Position numbers and translations under genes: made by a program. This document shows positions 17,159-26,597 of a DNA stretch of 47,503 nt, in pieces. How positions within the stretch are numbered: the stretch's first letter is position 1; each line of letters begins with the position of its first letter. Location of the stretch: contig ONQT01000018.1 in NCBI GenBank assembly GCA_900320045.1, positions 1 to 47,503 on the forward strand, in the 5' to 3' direction. Below the pieces are notes generated by a model. The model did no database searches and was not told the origin of the DNA. It saw nothing but the letters and a program-made list of their open reading frames with translations. The stretch is from an uncultured Prevotellaceae bacterium (GTDB taxonomy: Bacteria; Bacteroidota; Bacteroidia; Bacteroidales; Bacteroidaceae).

Positions 17159-17180
17159 GCGAAAATAAATACGAACGACT

Positions 17181-18077
17181 ATGATACTGATTGCAGACAG
17201 TGGAAGCACGAAGACAGACTGGACACTGCTCCTTTCTTCATCGGAAGAGAACACTAACAAGGTCATTGCAACGTTTAAAACCCAGGGTATCACGCCCATT
17301 CATCAAACGGCGGCCGACATTCGGCAAATTCTCGGACAGGAGCTTATGTCTCAGTTGTCCACCTTCCCCCGCGCCCACCTGGTGAGCATGGGTGTACTCG
17401 ATACTTCCCTCGTGCAGCACGCCAGTGTCTGTTTTTACGGCAGCGGCTGCACACCTGCTCATGTGCCGATGATGAAGCAGGTGCTGAGCGAAGTGCTGTC
17501 ACCCAAGGACGTCGAGGTGCATAGCGACCTCATGGCGGCTGCTCGCGCCCTGTGCGGTCACGACGCCGGTATTGCCTGCATTCTCGGAACGGGTGCCAAC
17601 AGTTGCCTCTACGACGGCGAGCAGATTGTGCAGAACACGCCGGCATTGGGCTACATCCTCGGCGATGAGGGTAGCGGCTCGGTATTAGGACGCCTGTTCC
17701 TGAATGTCATCTTCAAGAATCCCAAAATGGCGAACCTGCGCGACAAGTTCCTCGAGGAGACCAAGCAGACGCAGGCCGATATTATTAAAAAGGTGTACAA
17801 CGAGCCGATGGCTAACCGCTATCTGGCTTCCACGTCGACGTTTATCATCGAACACCTCGACAACCCTACCCTGCGCCAACTGGTCATCGACAACTTCCGC
17901 CAGTTCTTCCGGAGCAACATCGACCCCTACAACCGCAAGGACCTGCCCGTGCACTTCGTCGGTTCCATGGCGTTCCACTACCGCAGCCAACTGGAGGAAG
18001 CTGCCAAGCTCGAAGGCTACACCATCGGACAGACGCTGCAGAGTCCCATGGAAGGACTCATCAAGTATCACTCATAA
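17181..18077 (+). CDS. BadF/BadG/BcrA/BcrD-type ATPase, probable amino-sugar kinase
   Basis: The 298-residue protein shows the sugar-kinase/Hsp70/actin fold: phosphate-1 loop ADSGSTKTDW near the N terminus, HSDLMAAARALCG, phosphate-2 ILGTGANSCLYDG and GDEGSGSVLG. Members of this group in Bacteroidota include N-acetylglucosamine and N-acetylmuramate kinases (MurK of Tannerella), so phosphorylation of a cell-wall amino sugar is a reasonable guess; the exact substrate is not readable. The protein is cytoplasmic. It has its own promoter and terminator and does not form an operon with its neighbours. Confidence 0.85.
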   Translation: MILIADSGSTKTDWTLLLSSSEENTNKVIATFKTQGITPIHQTAADIRQILGQELMSQLSTFPRAHLVSMGVLDTSLVQHASVCFYGSGCTPAHVPMMKQVLSEVLSPKDVEVHSDLMAAARALCGHDAGIACILGTGANSCLYDGEQIVQNTPALGYILGDEGSGSVLGRLFLNVIFKNPKMANLRDKFLEETKQTQADIIKKVYNEPMANRYLASTSTFIIEHLDNPTLRQLVIDNFRQFFRSNIDPYNRKDLPVHFVGSMAFHYRSQLEEAAKLEGYTIGQTLQSPMEGLIKYHS

Positions 18078-18085
18078 AGAAAAAG

Positions 18086-18110
18086 CCCGACGCCAAAACG
18101 TCGGGTTTTT
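18086..18110. terminator. Bidirectional terminator between kinase gene and fucI
   Basis: A perfect 7-bp stem CCCGACG/CGTCGGG (18086-18105, 6-base loop) is flanked by A-rich and T-rich runs on either side, so it can stop transcription from both convergent genes. An additional weak palindrome of CGATATT/AATATCG lies near 18132-18150. Confidence 0.8.
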
Positions 18111-18171
18111 CTTTCAACATGTCGGAATCTCGATATTTCGGAATATCGATATATCGACATCCCGAAAAAGA

Positions 18172-19995
18172 TTACTTGTACAGCGGTCCGAAGTTCTGGC
18201 AGGCACGGTAGTCGGCGCCTTCCTTGTCCATGCCGAAGCTGTTCCAGCATGCCGGGCGGAAGATATCCTTGTCTGCTACGTTGTGCATGCACACGGGGAT
18301 GCGCAGCATAGCAGCCAGCGTAATCAGATCGGCACCGACGTGACCATAGCAGATGGCACCGTGATTTGCTCCCCAGTTATTCATGACTGAATAGACATCC
18401 TTGAAAGCATCCTTCGTGGCATCCAGACGCGGAGCAAACCAGGTCGTAGGCCATGTCGGGTCGGTACGCTTGTCCAGAATATCGTTGACATTGGCAGGAA
18501 GGTCTACCGTCCAGCCCTCAGCGAGCTGCAGCACGGGACCCAGACCGGCCACGAGGTTCAGTCGCAGCATGGTCATCGGCATGCCGCCCTTGGTAAGGAA
18601 GTGGCTTGAATAGCCGCCGCCACGGAAGTAGTCGCGGTCGGCAGGCATCCAGTTGGTAGCCTTCAGACAAGCCTCCATGTCGTCCTTCGTCATCTCCCAG
18701 TGCGACTTCATCGTCGGCTTGCCGTCCTGGTCCTTCATGGCTCCGGTGGCATCCAGCGTCGTAGCTCCACTGTTGATGAGGTGGATGAAGCCGTTGGCGG
18801 CACCGCCCTCAGCCTTCCAGCCGCTGACGCGCTCTACGGCCTCCGGACTCCAGTAAGTGCGGATGTCTGAAAACATCACGCCCTTGTTGGTGAGCAGGTG
18901 GCCGAACAGCATCGACATGCCGTTCAGGAAGTCGTTCTCCGTAGCCAGAATGTTAGCCTCACGCGGTCCGTTCCAGTCAAACGAGGTGCACATCATCGAC
19001 TCGGGGAAATCGAAGTTGGGCTTGTAGTCCGTCCACTGGCGCTGTCCCTGCACACCGGCAGCAATGGCGTTGTGGCCGATGGCCTCTTCCTTGTAGCCCA
19101 TCTCTAACAGCTTCTCCGAACCCTGCATCAGGTCGCGGATAATCATCATGTTCTTCACCGTGAACTCCCAGTCCTCGTCTTTCTCCTGACGGTTCTTGCC
19201 CTTGCCCTTACCGTTGAAGGTCGTCATCGGCACGCCGGGGAACAGCGGGCGGTCCTCGTTATAGTCGTGACCCTCCTGGGGTTTGCAGTATTTCTCCACC
19301 CACTGCATGGCCTTCTCAAACTCTTCCTTGTCGTAGATACCGAAGTCCACGCGGCGCAGGATTTCCACCAACGACACGTATTCGGTGCGCATACCAAGAT
19401 ACTGCTGCAGGAAGTCGGCATTGACGATACTTCCGGCAATACCCATACAGGTGTTGCCCAACGACAAGTAGCTCTTGCCGCGCATGGTAGCCACGGCCTG
19501 GGCAGCACGGGCAAAGCGCAGAATCTTCTCGGCCACGTCGGCAGGAATGCTATTGTCGTTCAAGTCCTGCACATCGTGTCCATAAATGCCATAGGCAGGC
19601 AGTCCCTTCTGGGCGTGAGCAGCCAGCACGGCGGCCAGATAGACGGCTCCCGGACGCTCCGTGCCGTTGAAGCCCCAAACGGCCTTCGGGTAGGTGGGGT
19701 TCATATCCATGGTCTCTGAACCGTAGCACCAACAACTGGTGACGGTGATGGTGCTTCCCACACCCTCGCGCTCGAACTGTTCGGCACAAGCAGCACTCTC
19801 GCCCACACGACCGATGGTGGTGTTCGAGATGACACACTCCACCTTCGAGCCGTCACCGTTGCGCAGATTCTTCTCAATCAAGTCCTTCACGGCCTTGGCC
19901 AGATTCATGGTCTTCTCTTCCAGACCCTCACGGATACCGCCCTGTCGACCATCAATGGTCGGGCGAATGCCAATCTTTGGATAACACTGTTTCAT
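18172..19995 (-). CDS. fucI: L-fucose isomerase
   Basis: FucI interconverts L-fucose and L-fuculose in the cytoplasm, using Mn2+. The 607-residue protein (E. coli FucI has 591) starts at [20 protein letters not shown], the conserved N terminus; the frame stays open upstream, but that part overlaps the promoter and the opposite gene. Conserved blocks include [40 protein letters not shown] and the C-terminal [22 protein letters not shown]. No fuculokinase or fucose permease gene is next to it, so it is either a stand-alone copy or its partners are elsewhere. Confidence 0.95.
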   Translation of the reverse strand: MKQCYPKIGIRPTIDGRQGGIREGLEEKTMNLAKAVKDLIEKNLRNGDGSKVECVISNTTIGRVGESAACAEQFEREGVGSTITVTSCWCYGSETMDMNPTYPKAVWGFNGTERPGAVYLAAVLAAHAQKGLPAYGIYGHDVQDLNDNSIPADVAEKILRFARAAQAVATMRGKSYLSLGNTCMGIAGSIVNADFLQQYLGMRTEYVSLVEILRRVDFGIYDKEEFEKAMQWVEKYCKPQEGHDYNEDRPLFPGVPMTTFNGKGKGKNRQEKDEDWEFTVKNMMIIRDLMQGSEKLLEMGYKEEAIGHNAIAAGVQGQRQWTDYKPNFDFPESMMCTSFDWNGPREANILATENDFLNGMSMLFGHLLTNKGVMFSDIRTYWSPEAVERVSGWKAEGGAANGFIHLINSGATTLDATGAMKDQDGKPTMKSHWEMTKDDMEACLKATNWMPADRDYFRGGGYSSHFLTKGGMPMTMLRLNLVAGLGPVLQLAEGWTVDLPANVNDILDKRTDPTWPTTWFAPRLDATKDAFKDVYSVMNNWGANHGAICYGHVGADLITLAAMLRIPVCMHNVADKDIFRPACWNSFGMDKEGADYRACQNFGPLYK

Positions 19996-20078
19996 TGTTT
20001 GAAAAATTGTTTTAGTTGTACGTACATTATTTATAATAGGACGCAAAACGTGCCTGTTTGTCATCAGCCGTCGCAAAT

Positions 20079-20087
20079 GCAAAAGTA
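20079..20087 (-). promoter_or_regulatory. -7 box of fucI
   Basis: The minus strand reads TACTTTTGC, a full match to TAnnTTTGC. It lies 83 bases upstream of the ATG, giving a leader of about 75 bases. Confidence 0.55.
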
Positions 20088-20120
20088 CCTGATTTTTTTG
20101 GCCGTTCAACCACTTATTCG

Positions 20121-20129
20121 TAACTTTGC
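20121..20129 (+). promoter_or_regulatory. -7 box of the papain-like lipoprotein gene, almost touching the start codon
   Basis: TAACTTTGC is a full consensus match. Only 4 bases separate it from the ATG at 20134, so the transcript would begin at or within a base or two of the start codon (see findings). Confidence 0.6.
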
Positions 20130-20133
20130 AACC

Positions 20134-20961
20134 ATGAAGAACAAAGGAAGAACACATCGGCTCCTGCCGTTTATCCTCATCGGGGCATGCCTGATGACGG
20201 CCTGCAAGCCCAAGTCGCAGCAGGATCCGCACCACTACACCCACGAGGTGCTGCTGCCCATGACGCCCGTAAAGAACCAAGGCAAGCACGAGCTGTGTTG
20301 GGCCTACGCCATGCTGGCTACCATCGAGACAGAACACCTGCTGCGGGGCGACAGCGTCAACCTCTCCCCTGTCTTCCTCGGTCGACAACTCAACAATTAT
20401 CAATTATCATTTTTCAATTCTCAATTCTCAAACCCTGAGCGAGCCATGTGCCTAACGGCACTAAACCTCATGGAGCGTTATGGCATCGTGGGCTTCGACG
20501 TGCTGCCGGACGATGCCACCGACGACCTGCCGACACCCAAGAGCGTCTTTCTGCTCGGTGCCCGCTATACACCGCTACAGTTTGCCCACTCCGTCTGCGC
20601 ACCCGACGAATACATCGGACTGACCTGCGTCAGCGATTCGCCGTATTACCGCAAGATTGTTGTGCCTGTAGCCGACAACTGGGAACGCAACCGCCTGCTG
20701 AACATCCCCAAGGACAGCCTGCGCCGTCATGTCAACCGTGCCCTGCGTCACCGCCACCCCGTGTGCTATGAGAGTGCGGGCCACGCCATGGAGATAGTGG
20801 GCATGGCACGCGACGAGAACCGCCATGCGTACTACGTCCTGAAAAACTCGTGGGGTACCGATCAGCCACACGGTGGTCTGGTGTACATGCCTGCTCGCCG
20901 CCTGTGGCGCGATGTCGCGGCTGTCTATATGACAACAGAAGCCTACTCCCTGCAGGAGTAG
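20134..20961 (+). CDS. Papain-family (C1) cysteine peptidase lipoprotein
   Basis: From [11 protein letters not shown] there is a lipoprotein signal with lipobox LMTAC, giving 275 residues. Catalytic residues of the C1 family are all present: oxyanion Gln49 and Cys55 in [13 protein letters not shown], His217 in [10 protein letters not shown] and Asn238 in LKNSWG. The protein should therefore be an active peptidase anchored in the envelope. No propeptide is evident, as in PepC/bleomycin hydrolase-like bacterial members. An in-frame AT-rich repeat (20391-20431) encodes [14 protein letters not shown] between the second helix region and PERAM. The stop codon lies inside a 16-bp hairpin stem. Confidence 0.85.
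   Translation: MKNKGRTHRLLPFILIGACLMTACKPKSQQDPHHYTHEVLLPMTPVKNQGKHELCWAYAMLATIETEHLLRGDSVNLSPVFLGRQLNNYQLSFFNSQFSNPERAMCLTALNLMERYGIVGFDVLPDDATDDLPTPKSVFLLGARYTPLQFAHSVCAPDEYIGLTCVSDSPYYRKIVVPVADNWERNRLLNIPKDSLRRHVNRALRHRHPVCYESAGHAMEIVGMARDENRHAYYVLKNSWGTDQPHGGLVYMPARRLWRDVAAVYMTTEAYSLQE
20391..20431 (+). repeat. AT-rich dispersed repeat inside a coding sequence
   Basis: This is a copy of the CAATTATCAATT/TTTTCAATTCTCAA repeat seen at 11884 and 34767. Here it lies in frame within the C1 peptidase gene and adds a 13-14 residue Asn/Phe/Ser-rich loop. Confidence 0.7.
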
Positions 20962-20992
20962 GCTTCTGTTGGTCGGCCGATGTCGGCCGACC
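20934..20992. terminator. Tandem perfect hairpins at the end of the peptidase gene
   Basis: The first is a 16-bp perfect stem (AACAGAAGCCTACTCC with its complement, 20934-20949 and 20955-20970) with a 5-base loop; it contains the last codons and stop. The second is a 10-bp perfect stem GGTCGGCCGA/TCGGCCGACC (20971-20992) with a 2-base loop. They separate the convergent peptidase and cysS genes; there is no long T run, only ATTATTTATT. Confidence 0.75.
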
Positions 20993-21006
20993 ATTATTTA
21001 TTGCCG

Positions 21007-22539
21007 TTATTTATTGAGCTTCCACGTGGCGCCGTCCTTGGTGTCCTTCACCTCAAAACCAGCGGCAGCCAGCGCATCGCGAATCTGGTCACTGGTAGCC
21101 CAGTCCTTGTTGGCCTTGGCCTTGGCACGCAGCTCCAGCACCATGTCGACAACCTTGCCGAAGGCCTCCTCGCGGGCGGAGTTGTCGCCGGCGGCGAAAC
21201 TGTTGCCAGCAGCGGCTTTCAGTCCTAAGATATCCTCGGCGAAGAGGTGCATGACGTCCTTCAGCTCCTGCAGACAGTCGGCACAGATGGTGGCCTTGTG
21301 GTCCACGAGCTTGTTGACTACCGTGCACGCCTCGAAGAGGTTGCTGATGACCTGCGGCGTAGCGAAGTCGTCGTTCATAGCGTCGTAGCAACGCTGGCGC
21401 AGGCCCTTGACAATCTTCTCCGTCTCGGCATCGCAGCCGTCGGCAGAGGGAGTGATGCGCTCCAGGTTGCCGATGGCGTCCATGAGTTTCTCCAGTCCCT
21501 TCTCGGCAGCCTCGAGGGCCTCGTTCGAGAAGTCCACGGTGCCGCGGTAGTGGGCAGAGAGCATAAAGAAGCGAATGGTCATGGCGCTGTAGGCCTTCTT
21601 CAGCAACGGGTGGTCGCCCTTGAAGAACTGCTCCAGAGTGATGAAGTTGCCCAACGACTTACCCATCTTCTGTCCGTTGATGGTCAACATATTGTTGTGC
21701 ATCCAGTATTTCACGGCCTGATGTCCCATCGAAGCCGTAGCCTGCGCAATCTCGCACTCATGATGCGGGAACACCAGGTCCATGCCGCCGCCGTGAATAT
21801 CGAACTGCTCACCAAGATACTTACGACCCATGGCGGTACACTCGCAGTGCCAGCCGGGGAAACCGTCGCTCCACGGTGACGGCCAGCGCATGATGTGCTC
21901 GGGCTGAGCTTTCTTCCATAGTGCGAAATCGGCCTGGTTCTTCTTCTCACCGATACCGGCCAGTTCGCGGCTCTCGTCCTTGATATTCTCCAGCGAGCGG
22001 CCGCTCAGCAGGCCATAGCCTTCCTGCTTCTTGCCGCGCGACTCCTGCCACTTGTTGTAGGCCTCGATGTCAAAGTAGATGCTGCCGTTACTCTCGTAGG
22101 CCAGACCGTTGTCCAAAATCTGCTGCACCAGCTGCTGCTGCTCAATGATATGTCCAGTGGCATGCGGCTCGATGCTGGGGCGCAGACAGCCCAGGGCGTC
22201 CATCGCCTGATGGTAGCGGTTGGTATAGTACTGCGCTATCTCCATGGGCTCCAACTGTTCGATACGTGCCTTCTTGGCAATCTTATCCTCGCCCTCGTCG
22301 GCGTCGTGCTCCAGGTGACCCACGTCGGTGATGTTGCGCACGTAGCGTACCTTATAACCCAAATGCTTCAGGTAGCGGAATACCACGTCGAACGTGACGG
22401 CAGGACGGGCATGACCCAGATGCGGGTCACCGTACACCGTAGGACCACAGACATACATGCCCACGTTGGGAGCATGCAACGGCTCAAAGCGCTCCTTCTG
22501 ACGAGTAAGCGTATTGTAGATAACAAGTTTCGATTCCAT
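21007..22539 (-). CDS. cysS: Cysteinyl-tRNA synthetase
   Basis: CysRS charges tRNA-Cys. The 510-residue class I synthetase has the Zn-binding [10 protein letters not shown], the HIGH-type GDPHLGHAR, the zinc site segment [10 protein letters not shown] and PHHECEIAQ, and the KMSKS-type [11 protein letters not shown]. The C-terminal DALR helical domain is complete (ends ATWKLNK). The start [11 protein letters not shown] is conventional, with a TACTTTTGC -7 box about 30 bases upstream. It is a single gene, convergent with the C1 peptidase and divergent from the LruC gene. Confidence 0.97.
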   Translation of the reverse strand: MESKLVIYNTLTRQKERFEPLHAPNVGMYVCGPTVYGDPHLGHARPAVTFDVVFRYLKHLGYKVRYVRNITDVGHLEHDADEGEDKIAKKARIEQLEPMEIAQYYTNRYHQAMDALGCLRPSIEPHATGHIIEQQQLVQQILDNGLAYESNGSIYFDIEAYNKWQESRGKKQEGYGLLSGRSLENIKDESRELAGIGEKKNQADFALWKKAQPEHIMRWPSPWSDGFPGWHCECTAMGRKYLGEQFDIHGGGMDLVFPHHECEIAQATASMGHQAVKYWMHNNMLTINGQKMGKSLGNFITLEQFFKGDHPLLKKAYSAMTIRFFMLSAHYRGTVDFSNEALEAAEKGLEKLMDAIGNLERITPSADGCDAETEKIVKGLRQRCYDAMNDDFATPQVISNLFEACTVVNKLVDHKATICADCLQELKDVMHLFAEDILGLKAAAGNSFAAGDNSAREEAFGKVVDMVLELRAKAKANKDWATSDQIRDALAAAGFEVKDTKDGATWKLNK

Positions 22540-22569
22540 TTCTTGATGTTGCTCTTAAGTAAAACGACT

Positions 22570-22578
22570 GCAAAAGTA
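22570..22578 (-). promoter_or_regulatory. -7 box of cysS
   Basis: The minus strand reads TACTTTTGC, 30 bases before the cysS ATG. Confidence 0.6.
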
Positions 22579-22642
22579 CGAATAATTTAGCTAATAGCTA
22601 AACATTTTAGGGAAAAAATGACCCTTGTTCAAAATATTTTTG

Positions 22643-22651
22643 TATCTTTGC
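22643..22651 (+). promoter_or_regulatory. -7 box of the LruC-domain gene
   Basis: TATCTTTGC matches the consensus, 20 bases before the ATG at 22672. TTGTTC near 22626 may act as the -33 region. Confidence 0.6.
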
Positions 22652-22671
22652 AACCAAATAACGTTATTGAA

Positions 22672-25158
22672 ATGAAGCTTATGAAAACTAAGTTTTTATG
22701 TGGATTGGCCCTCGTGGCGTTGGGAGTAACGTCATGTAAGGACAATGCTGTTTTCGACCAGAACACCTACAACCAGCTGGTTCTGAACTCGTTCCCCGTC
22801 AAAAACGTGGACCCCGCACAGAGCTGGACCACCGTGGAAACTGCCACGGCTGAAATCTCTGTCAACCTCGACTATGGCGTGACGTACGATGTCGGACTGT
22901 ATCTCGACAATCCCATCAACACCGCCTCCGCCACCCGGGTCTATGAGAAGAAGATTACGGGCAGCGGAACCATCAACACCGCTTTCAGCTATCAGTCGGC
23001 AAGCCCCGTGCTCTATGTCGGCATCTTCGACCAGCAGGGCCGAGGCATGGCGCAGTCAGTGAAGATTGAGAACGGCCGGGCTGTGGCCGACATCAGCACG
23101 AACATCGACGCTTCCGCACGCCATCGTGCCAGCGAGAGCGCCAGCGTCTATAGCCGCTATGTCAAGACGGTCAACGACTACCTGAACCCGAAGACCATCC
23201 TCGGTTCCATCACCTGCAAGCAGATTTCCGAGGCAGAGATGAAGCAGTACACGCCGTTCACCGATGCCGACCTGACCAAAAACAGCACCTTAACCAATGG
23301 TTTTGGTGATAGCAAGCACTTCCGCGTAGCCAGCGGTACAGAAATAACAAAGGTGTTCCAAATGAGTTATGACGGGATTGTCTATAACACCATTGTGCTT
23401 TACGTGGAAGGCAAGGTTCACCTCAAGGGCAACACGCTCAACGGTTCTACCATCGTCGTCGCCAACGGCGGTGAGCTCATTATCGACGGCAATACCGAAA
23501 TCACTAGTGTTGGACGTTTCGTCGTCCTCGCCGGTGGCAAGATCACGGGCAAGAATGGCGTCTCGCTCAAGGTTACCAACGGCACACCTTGCTACAATGC
23601 CGGCAGCATCGATTACAAGGGCGTGCTGAACGTCAACGGCTGCAACTTCTACAACTCCGCCGACGGCAACGTCAAGGTAAGCACCCTGTGCAACACCAGT
23701 AGCGGCAAAATAACCAACTTCGGCCTCATTGAGGCCGTCACCAATACGGGAGCAAGCGATGCCTACAACTGCAAAATCATCAACGGCTGCTACATGACAT
23801 TCACGGGCGACGCTGGCATCGGTGGCATCACCATGCTCGACAACAGCCGACTGGATGTCACAGGACAACTTTTCTTGACGGGTAGAAGCCTTCTCGATGC
23901 AGATAACAACAACACACTCTACAACCAGAGCGTCATCAATGCTGGCTCTATCAAGTTTAGCAATGCCACCATCATCGGTCCGAAGAACAACGGAGAATAC
24001 GGCATCGTGAAGGCCTCCAAGGTGTTAGTCGACTATGCGAACACGCTGAACTCCTACAACAATGTCTATTGGGACATCGATAAGACGCAATTCTATGATC
24101 ACAATAATAACAAGTGGGACATCAACAATGTCTGGGGTGCTGCCTGGCACATCCTGAATAATGGCAGTTGGTGCACAAGCGGCATGAAGTACTTTGTCAA
24201 CGAGAGCACCGCTACCAACGCCTTCACCATCCCTGCCGGCAAGTGTACCGGAGCAGGCTATAACGACGGAGGCAACAGCGGTGGTGGCAAGCCCGACGGC
24301 AAGCCACTCGGATTCCGCTTCCTCTTCGAGGACAACTACCCCGATACCGGCGACTACGACTTTAACGACGTCGTGCTGAAGGTTACCCCCGAGCAGGATG
24401 CCAACAACGCCAAGAAGGTCAAGGTGACAGTGAACCTCGAAGCCACCGGAGCTTCGAAGAACAACGGCACCGCCATCCGTCTGAAGGGCGTCACTGCAGG
24501 CATGCTCAGCAAGTACGAGCGCACCTCAGCAGCGCTGCCAGCCCCACCCTCGGAGCTCGGCGACTACGGCAACAACATCTATGACGGCGACTTCACCACG
24601 TCGCAGGATCCTAACGACAAGAGCAGCCTTGTCATCCTGCTCTGCAAGGACGTCCACTGGGCTCTCAACCCCAACAAGGGCAGCAATGGCGGCGTACAGC
24701 GCTTCTTCTACAACACGCCACTCGAGGGCTGGACGAACTACGGCCGTGCCGACGTCAAGACCATCACCTACGAGTTCACCTTCAACAACGAGAGCGATGC
24801 TCAGAAGCTCCTCAGCGAGGCCACCTACGACGCGTTTATCGTCACGAGCTACGGAGGCGGATTTTGGGAGACGCACACCGTACAGAATGGCAACAAGGAC
24901 GCCATAGTACTGCACCCCGAGGTACACATCAGTACCTATCAGGAATACCGGAACACCTACGTCAACAACCCTGTCATCGGCAATCTGCCGTGGGCCGTCA
25001 TGGTGCCCAGCACGGTGGCATACCCCCTCGAGGGCCGAAACATCAAGACCGCCTACTCCGACTTCGAAGGCTGGGCGCAGGATCACACGACGAAGACCGA
25101 CTGGTATCTCCGTCCCGGTGACGGCCACACCTTCCCCCTGAGTAACCTCTATCCGTAA
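22672..25158 (+). CDS. LruC-domain (DUF4842) surface lipoprotein
   Basis: From ATG 22672 (or 22681) the protein is about 828 residues with a lipoprotein signal (FLCGLALVALGVTSCKDN). The middle has a long Asn/Gly-rich beta-helix-like region (SLKVTNGTPCYNAGSIDY, repeated GNTxI/GGxI steps). From about residue 545 the LruC/DUF4842 signature FLFEDNYPDTGDYDFNDVV appears, an acidic loop likely to bind Ca2+. Family members are large surface proteins of unknown function in gut and oral Bacteroidota. The DNA is GC-rich with uniform codon use. It is monocistronic, with its own promoter and a bidirectional terminator. Confidence 0.85.
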   Translation: MKLMKTKFLCGLALVALGVTSCKDNAVFDQNTYNQLVLNSFPVKNVDPAQSWTTVETATAEISVNLDYGVTYDVGLYLDNPINTASATRVYEKKITGSGTINTAFSYQSASPVLYVGIFDQQGRGMAQSVKIENGRAVADISTNIDASARHRASESASVYSRYVKTVNDYLNPKTILGSITCKQISEAEMKQYTPFTDADLTKNSTLTNGFGDSKHFRVASGTEITKVFQMSYDGIVYNTIVLYVEGKVHLKGNTLNGSTIVVANGGELIIDGNTEITSVGRFVVLAGGKITGKNGVSLKVTNGTPCYNAGSIDYKGVLNVNGCNFYNSADGNVKVSTLCNTSSGKITNFGLIEAVTNTGASDAYNCKIINGCYMTFTGDAGIGGITMLDNSRLDVTGQLFLTGRSLLDADNNNTLYNQSVINAGSIKFSNATIIGPKNNGEYGIVKASKVLVDYANTLNSYNNVYWDIDKTQFYDHNNNKWDINNVWGAAWHILNNGSWCTSGMKYFVNESTATNAFTIPAGKCTGAGYNDGGNSGGGKPDGKPLGFRFLFEDNYPDTGDYDFNDVVLKVTPEQDANNAKKVKVTVNLEATGASKNNGTAIRLKGVTAGMLSKYERTSAALPAPPSELGDYGNNIYDGDFTTSQDPNDKSSLVILLCKDVHWALNPNKGSNGGVQRFFYNTPLEGWTNYGRADVKTITYEFTFNNESDAQKLLSEATYDAFIVTSYGGGFWETHTVQNGNKDAIVLHPEVHISTYQEYRNTYVNNPVIGNLPWAVMVPSTVAYPLEGRNIKTAYSDFEGWAQDHTTKTDWYLRPGDGHTFPLSNLYP

Positions 25159-25172
25159 CAAGCTATAAAAAA

Positions 25173-25197
25173 CCGCTCGACTTCGAGCGGTTTTTTT
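25173..25197. terminator. Bidirectional terminator between the LruC gene and the alarmone synthetase gene
   Basis: A perfect 8-bp stem CCGCTCGA/TCGAGCGG with a 2-base loop is flanked by six A on one side and seven T on the other. The T run abuts the stop codon of the minus-strand gene. Confidence 0.85.
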
Positions 25198-26257
25198 ATA
25201 ACTTAATGTTTGTAATTTGTTTCAAGATACCGTCTGCCAGGACCTCGTTGTATGGTTGCGGTCCGTTGATTGTCTCGAAGACCTTCAGCACCCCTTCTCG
25301 TCCTTGTCCGTGGCGCAGCGCATAGACGATGCAGAGATTCTGTAGTCCCACACTCTCCGAGAGGATGTCTAGGTCCGTCACCGCCAACTGAGTCAGTGCC
25401 AGCTGGTATGCTGCCTCACTGTTCTCCACGATCATCTGTTGTACGTCACCCAGCGTCTCCATGCCGTATTGCTCCAGAAGCGGCAGGAACGCCATGAGCG
25501 ACACAGGATATATCTCCGCCTGGTTCACAGCGGCAATGCGCTGGTTAAGTCGCAGGAAAGGCTGCAGCTCCAGGAAACTGCGGAAGGAGTCCGTCGACAG
25601 CGGCACCTCCTCCAACTGTCCGCTCTTCACGAGCGACTGCACATGTCGGCGGTATTCCGCCATGGTGATGCGCAGGCGACTGAACTCATCGTCCGCCAGC
25701 TCCAGCATACCCGCCAACCGGCTGAACTGTCTGCGGTACTCCGGCGGCAGCTTCACGGCACCCTTGTAGCCGATGTCGTGCTCGATGGCCGACCACACAT
25801 GCTGCAGGGCTGTACGCATCTGAATCTCGAAGGGCATGCTCGCAAACGGGCCGTCGTCCTTCAGGTAGCAGATGTAGTGCAGCGAGTTGTAGCCGAAGCT
25901 CGTCAGCTCGTGAGCCTTGCGCTTGTCGATAGAGTTCGCCCAGTCCACCTTGAAGTGCTGCTTCACGATAGCCGCCACCTTGTCCACGTCGTCCGTATAG
26001 AACGTGATGATGCGGACACCCACCAGATCGGTGATATCCTCCAGACTATGGTACTTGTCGCCCTTGCGCTCCAGCTTGCCGACCAGCGACTGCTCCGACT
26101 TCACGCGGGCCTCCATACTGTTCAGCTCCACGCCCTGCGCCTGCAGTACCTCTGTCAGCACCCCATAGACATGCTCCTTGAGCTGCTGCAACTGCGGCAG
26201 CCGCTCATGGTACTCCTCTATCAACATCTGCCCCGTAGGACTCAGCGCCAGGTTCAT
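25196..26257 (-). CDS. RelA/SpoT-domain alarmone synthetase, stand-alone
   Basis: The 353-residue cytoplasmic protein has the (p)ppGpp synthetase domain in its first two thirds. Visible motifs are RVKSEQSLVGKLERKG (ATP-binding basic residues), DITDLVGVRII (Mg-ligand Asp), FGYNSLHY (GTP stacking Tyr) and FEIQMRTALQHVWSAIEHDIGYK (Mg-ligand Glu). There is no HD hydrolase domain and no TGS/ACT region, so it should make but not degrade alarmone. The last 130 residues are helical and unassigned. Its ATG overlaps the STAS gene stop by 4 bases, tying synthesis to a partner-switching module. Confidence 0.9.
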   Translation of the reverse strand: MNLALSPTGQMLIEEYHERLPQLQQLKEHVYGVLTEVLQAQGVELNSMEARVKSEQSLVGKLERKGDKYHSLEDITDLVGVRIITFYTDDVDKVAAIVKQHFKVDWANSIDKRKAHELTSFGYNSLHYICYLKDDGPFASMPFEIQMRTALQHVWSAIEHDIGYKGAVKLPPEYRRQFSRLAGMLELADDEFSRLRITMAEYRRHVQSLVKSGQLEEVPLSTDSFRSFLELQPFLRLNQRIAAVNQAEIYPVSLMAFLPLLEQYGMETLGDVQQMIVENSEAAYQLALTQLAVTDLDILSESVGLQNLCIVYALRHGQGREGVLKVFETINGPQPYNEVLADGILKQITNIKL

Positions 26258-26556
26258 TTAAATTCAAAGAGATTAGTAAAGCCCGTCATGGCGAAGACCT
26301 GCTTCAGGTCGTCGTTCAAGCCGCGGATAAACACATGACTGCCTTTGGGCTTGGCATTCTTCAGGATAGCCAGAAAGATGCGCAGGCCGCTCGACGAGAT
26401 ATACTCCAGTGCTGAGCAGTCCAGCACAATGTCGTGTCCGTCGCACTCGGTAAGCACTTGAACCTCGCGTTCCACCTGCGGTGCTGCAGCGGTATCCAGT
26501 CGTCCCTCAAAGAACATTACATAATCAGAGTTCTCTTCCTTAAATGTTGTAATCAT
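26254..26556 (-). CDS. STAS-domain protein (anti-sigma-factor antagonist-like)
   Basis: The 100-residue single-domain STAS protein includes DIVLDCSALEYISSSGLRIFL, the segment that carries the phosphorylated Ser in SpoIIAA/RsbV. In that family the unphosphorylated form captures a kinase-type anti-sigma factor. Bacteroidota lack SigB/SigF, so the target here must be something else. It is translated just after an RsbW-like gene (41-base gap) and its stop overlaps the start of the alarmone synthetase gene, so all three are very probably one operon. Confidence 0.88.
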   Translation of the reverse strand: MITTFKEENSDYVMFFEGRLDTAAAPQVEREVQVLTECDGHDIVLDCSALEYISSSGLRIFLAILKNAKPKGSHVFIRGLNDDLKQVFAMTGFTNLFEFK

Positions 26557-26597
26557 AATACAAATCGTTTTTATTTTATATATGTATGTTTTAATCT

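Noticed and set aside
18119-18172. ATATCGATATATCGA-rich palindromic stretch as a regulator site
   Set aside because: It lies downstream of both convergent genes, next to their shared terminator, where an operator is unlikely.
19996-20403. Extension of the fucI reading frame by 136 codons upstream
   Set aside because: The extra codons overlap the opposite peptidase gene and both promoters, and the conserved FucI N terminus begins at the ATG at 19995.
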